This document shows, one piece after another, positions 17,282-26,521 of a DNA stretch of 64,000 nucleotides (its first letter is position 1; each line of letters starts with the position of its first letter). The DNA is from Synechococcales cyanobacterium C42_A2020_086 (lineage in GTDB: Bacteria > Cyanobacteriota > Cyanobacteriia > Elainellales > Elainellaceae): contig JACYLU010000008.1 in the NCBI GenBank assembly GCA_015272325.1, positions 1 through 64,000 of the forward strand. Reading direction: 5' to 3'. The position numbers and the translations under genes are program-made. The notes beneath the pieces are model-generated. The model saw only the letters and a program-made list of their open reading frames with translations, made no database searches and was not told the DNA's origin.

Positions 17282-20200
17282 TCATGGGCACAGCCGAAGG
17301 GCATCAGGATGCGTTTGTAAATAGGCACTGAGCCAAGCACATCCCTGTTGCAGCAGCTCATCAAGATTTTTAACTGTCCACAGACGCACCATGCCGTCGG
17401 TTCCGGCAGTGGCCAGGCTGCGGCCATCGGCGCTGAAGCTGAGGCTGTAGATAGCGCCTGCTTCACTGCGGTATTCTGCGAGCAGGGTGCCGGCGCGGTT
17501 CCACAGGTACACGGTGCCGTCGGCTCCGGCAGTGGCAATAAACTCCCCGTTTGGGCTGAAATCAACCTGGTAGACGGCTCCCGCGTGCCCTTTGAGTTCG
17601 CGCAGCAGGTTGCCCGAGCGGTCCCAGAGACGGACTGTGCCTTCAGAGCCGGTTGTGGCAAAGAGCTTGCCATCGGGGCTAAAGCGGGCATCATAGACAG
17701 CTCCTGCCAGTTCCTGGATTTCCCGCAGTTGCTTGCCTGCCCGGTTCCAGAGGCGAATGGTGCCGTCAGAACCTGTGGTGACCAGGAGTTGGGCATCGGG
17801 GCTAAAATGAACACTTTTGACGCGCCCTTGATGCCCGTGCAGCTCTAGAACCAGCGTGCCATCCAGCGTCCAGAGGCGAGCTACGGATTCGGTGCCCACC
17901 GCCAAAATTTGACCATCGGGGCTAAAGTTGACGCTAAAGGCGCCGCCCTCATGTCCTCGCAGTTCGCGCACGAGCTGCCCATTGAGCCGCCAGATGCGAA
18001 CGGTTTCCTCAAAGCCGCCGGTTGCCAATAGATTGCCATTGGGACTAAAGCTGACGCTCAAGGACCTGCCCTGCAACCCCGAGAACACGGTAATTGGCTT
18101 GCCGCGACGACTCCACAGCCGCACGGTGCGATTCTGCCCGGCCGTTGCTAGGGTATTGCCGTCGGGATGAAAGCGGATGCTGTAGATCTCATTCTGGCGG
18201 CCGCCAAACTCGCGCAGCGGCGAATGAAAGCGCTCCCACAGGCGCAGGCTACCATCGTTGCCGGCTGTGGCGAGCATCAGGCCATCCGAGCTGAAGCTGA
18301 CGCTATTCACCCGGCCCTGATGCCCCTTAAAGTCAGCGAGCTGCTCGCCGCTCTCGTTCCACAGCCGCAGCACGCCATCATCCCCAACCGTAGCGAGCAC
18401 CAATCCATCTGGGCTGAAGCGAATTTGGTTCACCTTGCCCTGATGTTGCCGAAACTCGCTGATTTTTTGCCCAGAGCGCGTCCAGAGGGTAGCCCCATCT
18501 ATGCCTGCCGTAGCCAGCCGCTGGCCATCGGGTCGAAAGCTGAGGCTCGTAACCCAGGTATTGGGTTGGCCAAAGGCAGCAATAGCTTCACCATCGCGTG
18601 TCCACAGCCGCACACCATCTAGCCCCGCACTGGCAAGTGTCTGCCCATCCGGGCTGAAGCTGAGGGCATGGATTTCGCGCTGATGCCCGATCCAACTCTT
18701 GAGCAGGTGACCCGACAGCGACCAAAGGCGAATCGTGCGATCCTGCCCGGCAGTAGCGATCGTTTGCCCATCCGGGCTGAAGCTAACGGCCATGGCAGGG
18801 CCTCGGTGTTCCCGCAGCCAAGCCACTTGCCGACCGGTGGTCTCCCAGAGGCGTACCCCGTCAAAGCCTGCTGTAGCCAACAGCGAACCCTTAGGGCTAA
18901 AGCTAATGCTTCGGATCCAGCCCTGATGCCCCTTCAGCTCGGCCGCCAACCGTTGCTCTCGGTTCCACAGCCGCACGATTTGGTCTTGCCCGGCACTGGC
19001 CAGCAGCGAGCCATCAGCACTGAAACTGACGCTCAGCACCCGACCTTTATGCCCAAGCAGCTGATTTTTCTCGCGGATTCGGTCCAGAATGGACTGCAAA
19101 GCAAACAGCGGACTCGTCGCCGGGTAGCGCTGCAGCGGTCGCCTGCCAACGATCGATTTGAGTTCACGACCCGTTTGCATCGCCGAGAGCAGCGCCTCAA
19201 TTTGCTGAAACTCAAATTGCTGTAGCGCACTAACGCCCGCCTGCTCCAACCGAGTGCCGGCGCGAGCCTCCCGCTGCTGATAGATGGTGCTGCCGGCAAA
19301 AATGCCTGCTAGTCCGGCTAGGGCTAGAGAGGCCATCAGAACCGTCGAGCCAACGCGAATCCGCTGCGTCGCCTGCTGGTTGGCAGTCGCCAGAATCAGT
19401 GCCGCCTGTTTCTCTTGGGTGAGAATCCGCTGCACCTCCTGCTTGGCAAGTTCCTGACTGGCTGCCAAAAACCGGTAGTCCTGGGTGCTGAGATACTTGT
19501 CTGCCGCCCATTCCTGGGCTTGCAGCAACGCGGCTCCCCGAAGGAGACAGGCTTCATCGCGTTCCCCCGATGCTCGCCACGCGGCCAGCGCCTGGGCATA
19601 GGGACGCAGTTCCGCCAGCGCCTGCTCAACCCACTGCCAGTCAAACACGGCGGCATAAACCCGATTGTGGACCTGCAAATGGGACGTTCGATTCACCACG
19701 AGTCCGGTTAGACGTAGCTCCATCTGCTCGCTGCTGCCGTCGCTGGCTAGTCCGCCCATAGGTGAACGTTCTAGAACGCGCTGATATAGTCCCAATAGCT
19801 GCCCAGCCTGAGACTCGTTCTGGAGAATTCGGTCACGGATCGTGCGTAAGTGTTCGGGTTCATCCTGCGCTTCCCAGTTGTCTAGAATGTGGTGCTGCAC
19901 CACTGCTGCAATCCGAACCGCCTCTGTGCCCGCTGCAATTGGGGTATCTAGCTCCTGCACACAGCGACAGACCTTTTGTGTCAAGAAAGGCTGACCACCC
20001 GTCCAGTCTAGAATTTCGGCCAGCACCCGCTCGGGCTGCTCTGTTTTTGCCGCAAACCCAGCAGTAAGAGCACCTTTGGCCTGGGCGAGTTCAAAGCCTG
20101 TTAGCTCAATTGCCTGCCCAATATTGAACGGGGTGCGATCTTTACTCTGGATAAGGTTAGACGGCGTAGCTACCCCTAGTAAACAGAAAGTCAACCGTTT

Positions 20201-20716
20201 GTAGTCAGAATTGTCAGCACGATAGTTATAGCAGGCGCGGATAAAGGCAAAGAAATCATCTTTGAAAGTGACGCGCAAGATACTATCAATCTCATCAATG
20301 AAAATCACAATATTTTGCGAGAAATGTGTCAGCAGCACATCTTCAATAAATTCTTTCAGCCGCTGCACTGGAGAGAGTAGCTCATGCCGCTGCCACCAGG
20401 ATTTAAAGTCTATGGTTCGTGTCAGACCCAGTCCTCGAATGAGTTCTGAAACAATTGCTCCATACCACTCCGTTGGGGTGGCATTGCTCCCAATACCGGT
20501 GATATCGATGGAGGCACATTGAATACCTTCTTGCTTTAACCGTTTCATCATTTGCACTCGCAAACTGGATTTTCCCATCTGTCGCGAGTTAAGAACATAA
20601 CAGTAAATTCCTTGTTTCAGCGCAGCGTATAAATCGTGATCAGCCGGGCGTTCCACATAGGTAGGATGTTGATATTCTAGGGAGCCACCAACCTGATAAT
20701 AGTCGTCACTTAGCAT
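17282..20716 (-). CDS. AAA/STAND-like NTPase with transmembrane helix and 14 WD40 repeats
   Basis: 1144 residues. An AAA-like (AAA_35-type) NTPase occupies about 1-350: Walker A in LNSRQMGKSSLRVQ (about 42-55), Walker B in NIVIFIDEID (about 135-144), and the DRTPFNIGQAIEL segment typical of this family. A hydrophobic helix follows at about 456-478. From about 566 to 1120 I count 14 WD repeats ending xxRLW, enough for two seven-bladed propellers. It should be a membrane-tethered NTPase with a large ligand- or protein-binding sensor. Starts 18 bp after the upstream gene's stop, so it forms an operon with it. Confidence 0.9.
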   Translation of the reverse strand: MLSDDYYQVGGSLEYQHPTYVERPADHDLYAALKQGIYCYVLNSRQMGKSSLRVQMMKRLKQEGIQCASIDITGIGSNATPTEWYGAIVSELIRGLGLTRTIDFKSWWQRHELLSPVQRLKEFIEDVLLTHFSQNIVIFIDEIDSILRVTFKDDFFAFIRACYNYRADNSDYKRLTFCLLGVATPSNLIQSKDRTPFNIGQAIELTGFELAQAKGALTAGFAAKTEQPERVLAEILDWTGGQPFLTQKVCRCVQELDTPIAAGTEAVRIAAVVQHHILDNWEAQDEPEHLRTIRDRILQNESQAGQLLGLYQRVLERSPMGGLASDGSSEQMELRLTGLVVNRTSHLQVHNRVYAAVFDWQWVEQALAELRPYAQALAAWRASGERDEACLLRGAALLQAQEWAADKYLSTQDYRFLAASQELAKQEVQRILTQEKQAALILATANQQATQRIRVGSTVLMASLALAGLAGIFAGSTIYQQREARAGTRLEQAGVSALQQFEFQQIEALLSAMQTGRELKSIVGRRPLQRYPATSPLFALQSILDRIREKNQLLGHKGRVLSVSFSADGSLLASAGQDQIVRLWNREQRLAAELKGHQGWIRSISFSPKGSLLATAGFDGVRLWETTGRQVAWLREHRGPAMAVSFSPDGQTIATAGQDRTIRLWSLSGHLLKSWIGHQREIHALSFSPDGQTLASAGLDGVRLWTRDGEAIAAFGQPNTWVTSLSFRPDGQRLATAGIDGATLWTRSGQKISEFRQHQGKVNQIRFSPDGLVLATVGDDGVLRLWNESGEQLADFKGHQGRVNSVSFSSDGLMLATAGNDGSLRLWERFHSPLREFGGRQNEIYSIRFHPDGNTLATAGQNRTVRLWSRRGKPITVFSGLQGRSLSVSFSPNGNLLATGGFEETVRIWRLNGQLVRELRGHEGGAFSVNFSPDGQILAVGTESVARLWTLDGTLVLELHGHQGRVKSVHFSPDAQLLVTTGSDGTIRLWNRAGKQLREIQELAGAVYDARFSPDGKLFATTGSEGTVRLWDRSGNLLRELKGHAGAVYQVDFSPNGEFIATAGADGTVYLWNRAGTLLAEYRSEAGAIYSLSFSADGRSLATAGTDGMVRLWTVKNLDELLQQGCAWLSAYLQTHPDALRLCP

Positions 20717-20734
20717 CGGATCAGCCCCATAGGA

Positions 20735-22987
20735 TCACAATCGTTCCTGAAAGTAACGGCGATACAATTCACAGCGAGGTGCCACTAAATCTCCCTGGCG
20801 CTGAATCAGCCCCATGCTGTATAGCCTGTAGACATGGGGAATCGGCAACCGCACCGGCTCGATGCTAGACACCGTCTGTTGGACCGCCAGAGCGAGATCA
20901 GGAGATTGCTGCAGCGTCAGCCAGTGACGGCGCAGGTGGTCTTCGTAAATACCAGTTTGCGTGGTTGCTTCCGCCAGCAATTGTTCTAGGGGCAAATCGT
21001 GGCAGATGACCTGATAGAGCGCCCAGCGAATCAGATAGGGATGCCCACCCACCAACGCCATGAGCTGTGCAATTTCCGTCTGCCCCCAAGGCAGCGCATG
21101 TGCCTCAACCAGTGTGGCAACTTGGGCAGGAGTAAACTCACCTAGCTCGACCGGCAGCCCCACATTAAACGGCGACTGGTTGATATCCAGCCGGCCATAA
21201 TCCTCGGTGGAGTGCGCTACGACTAGGCGTAGCTGTTCCCACAGGTCCAAAGTCTTGGCTTCTTCATGCCAAATCCGCAGCATCGAAAAAAAGCCCTGCG
21301 CCACGTCTGGCACTTGAAACAGGCAATCGACTTCATCGAGCGCCAGCACCAGCGGACTCTCAATGGCTTCTAGCAGGTGGTCTTGCACATAGGTCGTGCA
21401 ATTAAAGATGCTGCCGCGGTCGGGGTCCCAGTAGTTATCGAGATAGGCAGGACGCTGCAACTTCTGGCTAATGCAGGCCGAGAACCAGCGCAGAAACCGA
21501 TCCAGCGTACCCAGGGCAGTTTCTTCCGCTTGACGCAGGTTGAGCCGCACGGTCCGATAGCCAAGCTGACTGGACCGATCGACAATTCTCGTCATCAGCG
21601 AAGTTTTGCCCATCTGCCGGGGGGCTTTAATCCGAATCAGAGCACCCGGTTTTGCAATCGCCTGATAGCAGCGCGTTTCGCCCGCTCGTTCTATGTAAAA
21701 CCGTGATCCTAGCTTCACCGAACCTTCGGGTATCTCAGGGAGCAGGGTAGCTTCCTCGTTTAGCAGTTGCGTCTCCGGCTGATTGGAGTATTCTGGCGAG
21801 GCAGGGTCCGTTACCGTCAGCCGTTCTGACCATTCTGGCGCTATACTCTGCCACTGCAACAACGGCAAACAGTCTCTAAACCATTCAATATCCGCAAGCG
21901 GCGTTTGCAGAAGCTGCTCTAGCGTTAACTCTTGGCACCAAATTCGGTACAGGGCGAGCTGCACTAAATAAGGATGTCCCTGAACCAGTGTAGTGAGCTG
22001 AGTCACCTGCGACAGAGTCCAGGTGAAGCCATAACGCTGCACCAGCCAATGCACCTGCTCCACCGTAAAGGGTTTCAGCTCAATGGGCAATCCCACATTC
22101 AGCGGTGATTGATTAAGGCTAGTGGGTAGCGCCGTCTCGCTAGAGTAGGCAATAATCAGCCGCAGTTGTTTCCAGATAGATTGGCTCTTTGCGGCTTCGT
22201 GCCAAGTCCGCAACAGTCCCAAAAATTCGTTGGCCAACTCGGGCGACTGAAAAACCTGATCCAGTTCATCTAGACTGAGGACGATGGGCTGCGGGCTGTT
22301 TGCCAGCAAATATTGCTCGAAGTACACCTTGGTACTGATTTTGCTGCCCAGGGCGTCGTGCCAATAATCGGATAGCTTGTCGGGTAGGTGCAGACCTAAG
22401 GTAACATTCACGCAAAGCCAGCGCAGCAGCAAATCTAGGTTTTGCAGCACCGTCCGATCGGCAAGCTGGAAACTCAGGGGCAACGTTCGGTATCCTAACT
22501 GTTCTGCTTGGTGGAGAATCCGCGCAATCAGCGAAGTTTTGCCCATCTGTCGCGGGGCTTTGATCCGGATCAAGGCTCCTGGCTGCGTAATCATCTTATA
22601 GCAGCTCGATTCTGCAGCAGCTCGCTCCACATAAAACAGGGAGTTCAGGGAGACTTGCCCTCCAGGCAGCTCAGGTTCTAGGATTTGAGCAGCACTGACT
22701 TCCTCTTCGAGGTTGGGCTGGGTGTAGTCTTCCGGTTCTAGTGTGAGCTGGAAGGCTCGAAAGCAGCTTTTGAGCGTCTCTTTATCAACCCCCGTTTCCG
22801 CCTTGAGCATGCGCACTAGCGTATCCACCGAGAGTTGGGTATGCTCGCTCAACTGTTCTAGGGTATAGCGATTTCCCCCATTCTGCTGAAGTTCTGCAGC
22901 GGCTCTGGCCGCCAGAAACTTCTCCAGCCCTTGAGCGGACAAAATTACACCTCGTCGGCGTCTATGGGGGGGACGATTGACCGGCAT
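20735..22987 (-). CDS. HTH-like domain plus two tandem AAA/STAND-like NTPase domains
   Basis: 750 residues. Residues 1-85 (HRRRRGVILSAQGLEKFLAA, then RYTLEQLSEHTQLSVDTLVR and FRAFQLTLEPEDY) form the HTH-like module that heads many cyanobacterial STAND sensor proteins. Two homologous NTPase domains follow (about 105-395 and 430-745). Each has Walker A IKAPRQMGKTSL, Walker B VLSLDELD or VLALDEVD, and LNQSPLNVGLPIEL or INQSPFNVGLPVEL. Both keep the P-loop Lys and acidic Walker B, so both may bind ATP. No sensor repeats of its own. First gene of the operon; a 10-bp duplication covers its start codon. Confidence 0.88.
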   Translation of the reverse strand: MPVNRPPHRRRRGVILSAQGLEKFLAARAAAELQQNGGNRYTLEQLSEHTQLSVDTLVRMLKAETGVDKETLKSCFRAFQLTLEPEDYTQPNLEEEVSAAQILEPELPGGQVSLNSLFYVERAAAESSCYKMITQPGALIRIKAPRQMGKTSLIARILHQAEQLGYRTLPLSFQLADRTVLQNLDLLLRWLCVNVTLGLHLPDKLSDYWHDALGSKISTKVYFEQYLLANSPQPIVLSLDELDQVFQSPELANEFLGLLRTWHEAAKSQSIWKQLRLIIAYSSETALPTSLNQSPLNVGLPIELKPFTVEQVHWLVQRYGFTWTLSQVTQLTTLVQGHPYLVQLALYRIWCQELTLEQLLQTPLADIEWFRDCLPLLQWQSIAPEWSERLTVTDPASPEYSNQPETQLLNEEATLLPEIPEGSVKLGSRFYIERAGETRCYQAIAKPGALIRIKAPRQMGKTSLMTRIVDRSSQLGYRTVRLNLRQAEETALGTLDRFLRWFSACISQKLQRPAYLDNYWDPDRGSIFNCTTYVQDHLLEAIESPLVLALDEVDCLFQVPDVAQGFFSMLRIWHEEAKTLDLWEQLRLVVAHSTEDYGRLDINQSPFNVGLPVELGEFTPAQVATLVEAHALPWGQTEIAQLMALVGGHPYLIRWALYQVICHDLPLEQLLAEATTQTGIYEDHLRRHWLTLQQSPDLALAVQQTVSSIEPVRLPIPHVYRLYSMGLIQRQGDLVAPRCELYRRYFQERL

Positions 22988-23004
22988 GGGTACACATGGG
23001 TACA
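22985..23004. repeat. 10-bp tandem duplication over the start codon of the tandem-AAA gene
   Basis: CATGGGTACA at 22985-22994 and again at 22995-23004. On the minus strand each copy supplies an ATG; the upstream one (ending at 22997) is out of frame with the gene. Confidence 0.85.
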
Positions 23005-23432
23005 GCTATTGGAGCACAGGTGTTGCAACCGACAGGTGGCTAAACTAAACCGCGATCTCCGAACCCACATGGAGCGTAGAGAATCATTCTGAACATCGCC
23101 GACCAGCGCTGGAGAAACAGTTGTAGCCAATCGTTTTCCTTCAGGGGTCTCTAGCGGCTAAGCCAGCTCCACCGAGACAGACTCGATCGGTAAACCCTGA
23201 TCCGCAGATAAGCAGGTTACTTTCCAAGATAAACGAGGTTTTCTGATTTTAGGTGGAGTTTAAGTCGCAAGCCGTTGCCCTGACAACAAAGTTTAAACCC
23301 GCACCACATCTGACTTGGAGCACCGCATCCGCCAATTTGCTTAAGTGCTGCTTAAGTGCCTAAACTGCGATTGTTTCTCTGCGGGAGCGGGGTGATACTG
23401 ACTACAGTTGTTTAGCCCCCCTATCAACACGG
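22988..23432. other. Divergent gap, AAA operon / DUF4278 gene
   Basis: Holds the promoter region of the AAA operon on the minus strand and the 10-bp duplication at its start. No reading frame or RNA recognised. Confidence 0.4.
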
Positions 23433-23654
23433 ATGAAACTCACTTATCGCGGTATCGCTTACACGTCTCCTGCTGCTTCGGTTTCGCTGCAATCGACTAC
23501 GGCTGTGCATCTTCGTCAATATCGAGGCGTATCCTACACGGTCCAACCGGCTCAGATGCTGCTGCTGCCTCAAGTCGCCGAAAACTTAATGTATCGAGGC
23601 GCGTATTACCGATCCGCCACCCCGACAAGGACGCTCAGTTGGGCAACGGCTTAA
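23433..23654 (+). CDS. DUF4278-family small protein
   Basis: 73 residues. Begins MKLTYRGIAYTS, the signature of DUF4278, and repeats the motif as QYRGVSYTV and MYRGAYYRS, three (Y/R)RGxxY units in all. DUF4278 proteins are small, of unknown function, and mostly cyanobacterial. The start is the ATG opening the first motif. No obvious partner. Confidence 0.85.
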   Translation: MKLTYRGIAYTSPAASVSLQSTTAVHLRQYRGVSYTVQPAQMLLLPQVAENLMYRGAYYRSATPTRTLSWATA

Positions 23655-23760
23655 CCCTCGGGCTGCAAGTATGTCATCTAGTTAAGCTGTTTTATCGCCC
23701 TGCTCATTGCTCGGTTTATCGCACTATGACTCGCCCTGATCATCGAGTCTAGAACCAGGG

Positions 23761-23820
23761 TTCGTATAGGTTCGTATAGGTTTATATAGTTCTGCATAAG
23801 CTCGCATAGTTCGCATATCC
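23761..23820. repeat. Degenerate 10-bp tandem repeat, 6 units
   Basis: Units in register: TTCGTATAGG, TTCGTATAGG, TTTATATAGT, TCTGCATAAG, CTCGCATAGT, TCGCATATCC. The first two are identical and the rest drift, as expected of an ageing tandem array. Confidence 0.85.
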
Positions 23821-24022
23821 ATAAGTTCCAGCCCGCTTGGTCTGCTAGCTGCAGCGCTAGGCACATGATAGAGATCCTGTCGGCAAGCTCGTGATTTAAC
23901 CGAGGCGACTTTAAACCCAGGAGCGACCCCAAGCGCTAGCTCTCTATACCCGCTGAGTTATTCTCAATCTAATATTGATCGCGAACTGAGCGAGTCTAGA
24001 ACATCATGGGCACGCCTCTCCC

Positions 24023-24048
24023 TGTTCCTTCCATTTGTTCCTTCCATT
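24023..24048. repeat. 13-bp tandem duplication
   Basis: TGTTCCTTCCATT at 24023-24035 and 24036-24048, exact. Confidence 0.85.
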
Positions 24049-24387
24049 CTGGGATTGTCAAAGCGATGGAGGGGTTCCAGATCCCTCCTGGAGGCTCCTC
24101 TGTCGCCTAGATCCCAAAAACAGCACGCTTTTGCTTCCCCATTCCCCTGGGTCACGATCCAAGGTTCTAGATGACAACCAATCAGATGCCGAGCTGGCTG
24201 CGCGATATTTCTGCCTCTAACGCTGATGCTCATTGAGCCTAGCCCCCGCAGCTTGAGAGACAGATTCATCAGCGCCATCCAGTTTGATCAGCGGCATCTG
24301 AGGAGGGCAGGGAGTCTCAACCTGCCCTTTATTGCCGTTGTCTGGCGTTTTCCCCTCCACGCCTTTCTCACGATGGAGTGTCTTCCC

Positions 24388-24966
24388 ATGTCCTCTTCTA
24401 CCGTCATCAACTCTGAACTCGCCGCCTGCTGGCGCAATGATCTCTCGTGCTGGATCGATCATCTGTTAATTCATCTTGATGCCCTAGAGCTGATTCTGAA
24501 AGCCCACCCCACCTCTCCGAAGCAGTCTCATTCGCTGGCCGCTCCAGAAGAACCAGCACTCCAGCAGTTACTGCAGCAGGCAGTTGGCAACCTGCGGAAT
24601 TCGACCCTGCCTCATTTCTTGCAGGTTACGCTCTATTTGCGGCTAGGCTGTCTCGCGATTCAGTATCGAGTGCTGACAGAACAGCGCGTCGCTCTCGGCA
24701 ACCTCTACCACCTGCTGCTGCAATGGTTGTGGGAATGTGACCCAGATTGGTGGGAGCATTGCCAACTTACAGCGCAGGGCATCACGTCCTCTAATCGGCA
24801 GATTCAAGCGTTGCTGCAACCCATAGAAACAGTGGGTGCCAGTGTTCTCGGAGCACCCATCTCTGATCCCGGTATCCCGGAACTGGGAGAGCAACTAGCT
24901 AGCGGACTGCAATTCAGCCAATTTGGACAACACTTCCTGACTATGCACAGCCGGTTTAACGCCTAG
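24388..24966 (+). CDS. Hypothetical protein overlapping the peroxiredoxin gene
   Basis: 192 residues, not recognised. Mostly helical and Leu-rich (WIDHLLIHLDALELILKA, LPHFLQVTLYLRLGCLAIQY, NLYHLLLQWLWECDPDWWEH). Soluble, with no signal peptide. The start is the ATG at 24388, with GGAG 9 nt upstream. The last 24 codons overlap the 3' end of the convergent peroxiredoxin gene by 72 bp. Confidence 0.6.
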   Translation: MSSSTVINSELAACWRNDLSCWIDHLLIHLDALELILKAHPTSPKQSHSLAAPEEPALQQLLQQAVGNLRNSTLPHFLQVTLYLRLGCLAIQYRVLTEQRVALGNLYHLLLQWLWECDPDWWEHCQLTAQGITSSNRQIQALLQPIETVGASVLGAPISDPGIPELGEQLASGLQFSQFGQHFLTMHSRFNA

Positions 24967-25464
24967 AAACCGTTCCCGCAGGATGCCAGCAGGATCAATG
25001 ATGTAGGTATGCCGCAGGGAGGCATAGCCAAGCCATGATCCGTAAGCCTGACTGACGGTTCCATCGACATCGGCCAGCAAGGGAAACTTCAGCCCTTCGG
25101 AATCACAAAACTCTTCATGGGAGTCCACATCATCGGCGCTGATCCCGATAATTTGTGTGTTGCGAGCAATGTACTTGGGCAAATCCTGCTGAAACCGCCG
25201 TGCTTCTAACGTGCAACCCGGCGTGAAATCCTTGGGATAGAAATACACCACCACCCACTGCCCGCGATAGTCACTTAGAGAAATCGTTCCATCTCCTGAG
25301 TTTGTCGGCAAAGTAAAGTCTGGAGCGGGTTGATTTAGAGGCGGCTGAGGTCCTCCTAGGGCCAAAGCAGGGGCAGTAGCACTCAGCGAGATTGCAAGCA
25401 GCAAGCCCCAGAGATAGAGTCCCTTAAGGAACGTCTTGAGTAGAGTCCGACGCGACAAATTCAT
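24895..25464 (-). CDS. Peroxiredoxin Q/BCP-type with Tat-like signal
   Basis: 189 residues. An N-terminal twin-arginine motif (SRRTLLK) and hydrophobic stretch (LYLWGLLLAISLSATAPALA) indicate Tat export to the thylakoid lumen or periplasm. The peroxiredoxin fold shows APDFTLP, VVVYFYPKDFTPGCTLEARR (peroxidatic Cys in PGCT) and FPLLADVDGTVSQAYG. In classical PrxQ the resolving Cys lies five residues after the peroxidatic one; here that position is Arg. A different Cys (HEEFCDSEG) may substitute. Reduces peroxides using thioredoxin-like donors. Start set at the Tat-peptide Met; upstream in-frame codons exist. Confidence 0.88.
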   Translation of the reverse strand: MNLSRRTLLKTFLKGLYLWGLLLAISLSATAPALALGGPQPPLNQPAPDFTLPTNSGDGTISLSDYRGQWVVVYFYPKDFTPGCTLEARRFQQDLPKYIARNTQIIGISADDVDSHEEFCDSEGLKFPLLADVDGTVSQAYGSWLGYASLRHTYIIDPAGILRERFLGVKPAVHSQEVLSKLAELQSAS

Positions 25465-25831
25465 AGGTACAGGAGAGAGCAATGGCAGAAACAGCAGACG
25501 GGGGTTAACGGAAGTCAAACCAGAGAAGACAACAAAACCCAAAGAGCCATGAAGCTGTGGTTTTTCTTAATACTGTCTTCCTTAATATAAGTTTACAGTA
25601 GGGTTGCTTATTCAGATTCGGTACAGGTTGCTTGGTCAATTGCCCGACGAGTTGCGTTCTCCCCTATAGCTTGCGCCATTTCCGAGATTTACACTCAATA
25701 CCCTGTAGAGCGGCATTTAGAACGGCATTGCTGCAAAAAAAAACAGGCACAGCTTAGCTGCACCTGCCTTCAGTACCCAAGTTGAAACTAAGGAGCAGAG
25801 ACGAGATGGATGTCACTCGGTTGACTCCTGC
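25465..25831. other. Gap between fasciclin and peroxiredoxin genes
   Basis: An A-rich run (about 25735-25743) is followed by GGCACAGCTTAGCTGCACCTG, a possible weak hairpin just downstream of the fasciclin gene's stop on the other strand. No gene seen. Confidence 0.35.
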
Positions 25832-26521
25832 CTACTGCGGCGGCAAGATCACCTGATCGACCGCATGAATCACGCCATTGGTAGCCACAATATCGGGCTG
25901 AATCACGGTCGCATTGTTCACGGTTACGGCGTCTTCACTCACCGTGATGGTCAGGGGTTCACCCGCCGCAGTTTCTACCTCACCCGAGCTGAGGCTGCTC
26001 GACAAATAGGTACCCGGTACAACGTGGTACTTGAGCACTTGCACTAGCGTTTCCCGGTTTTCCGGTTTCAGCAGCTCTTCAACGGTTCCTTCGGGCAGAG
26101 CAGCAAAGGCTTCATTGGTGGGAGCAAACACGGTGAACGGACCTTCACTTCCCAATACCTCAGCTAGTTCTGCTTCAGTGAGGGCAGCGACTAGCGTGCT
26201 AAAGGTTTCGTTTGCTGAGGCAATCTCCACAATCGTGCCACTAGCGGCTGCCAGATTCGAGGGTTGGGCAGGGGTGTCTGCTGTCGGTTGGGGAGCAACA
26301 GGGGTCGTCTCGGTGATCTCAGCAGGTGCTTCTGGGGTCTCAGAAAGATCTGGGCTAGGGGCTTCGAGTTCAGACGAGGTTTCTGGCATTTCGGTCGTGG
26401 GAGTTTCGACTCCGACATTCATCTGAGCGGCTACCGGCAGAGCCACTGCAACTCCTGCCACTAGCAGGCCGGCAAGGCTGATGGTGCGCTTCGCGAAATG
26501 GATCATGCTCAGTGAGTTCAT
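25832..26521 (-). CDS. Secreted fasciclin (FAS1) domain protein
   Basis: 229 residues. Signal peptide at about 1-35 (FAKRTISLAGLLVAGVAVAL PVAAQ), then a Pro/Thr/Glu-rich linker to about residue 95, then one FAS1 domain: TFSTLVAALTEAELAEVLGS, GPFTVFAPTNEAFAALPEGT (H1 motif) and VNNATVIQPDIVATNGVIHAVDQVILP (H2). FAS1 domains mediate adhesion at the cell surface. Start at 26521, 9 nt after an AGGAGG that itself overlaps an earlier in-frame ATG (26539), which argues against the longer form. Confidence 0.9.
   Translation of the reverse strand: MNSLSMIHFAKRTISLAGLLVAGVAVALPVAAQMNVGVETPTTEMPETSSELEAPSPDLSETPEAPAEITETTPVAPQPTADTPAQPSNLAAASGTIVEIASANETFSTLVAALTEAELAEVLGSEGPFTVFAPTNEAFAALPEGTVEELLKPENRETLVQVLKYHVVPGTYLSSSLSSGEVETAAGEPLTITVSEDAVTVNNATVIQPDIVATNGVIHAVDQVILPPQ

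Larger units (their letters stand above)
23655..24387. other. Long gap with tandem repeats
   Basis: No supported gene in about 730 bp. A 10-bp degenerate tandem array runs from 23761 to 23820, and a 13-bp duplication (TGTTCCTTCCATT) lies at 24023-24048. Confidence 0.5.
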
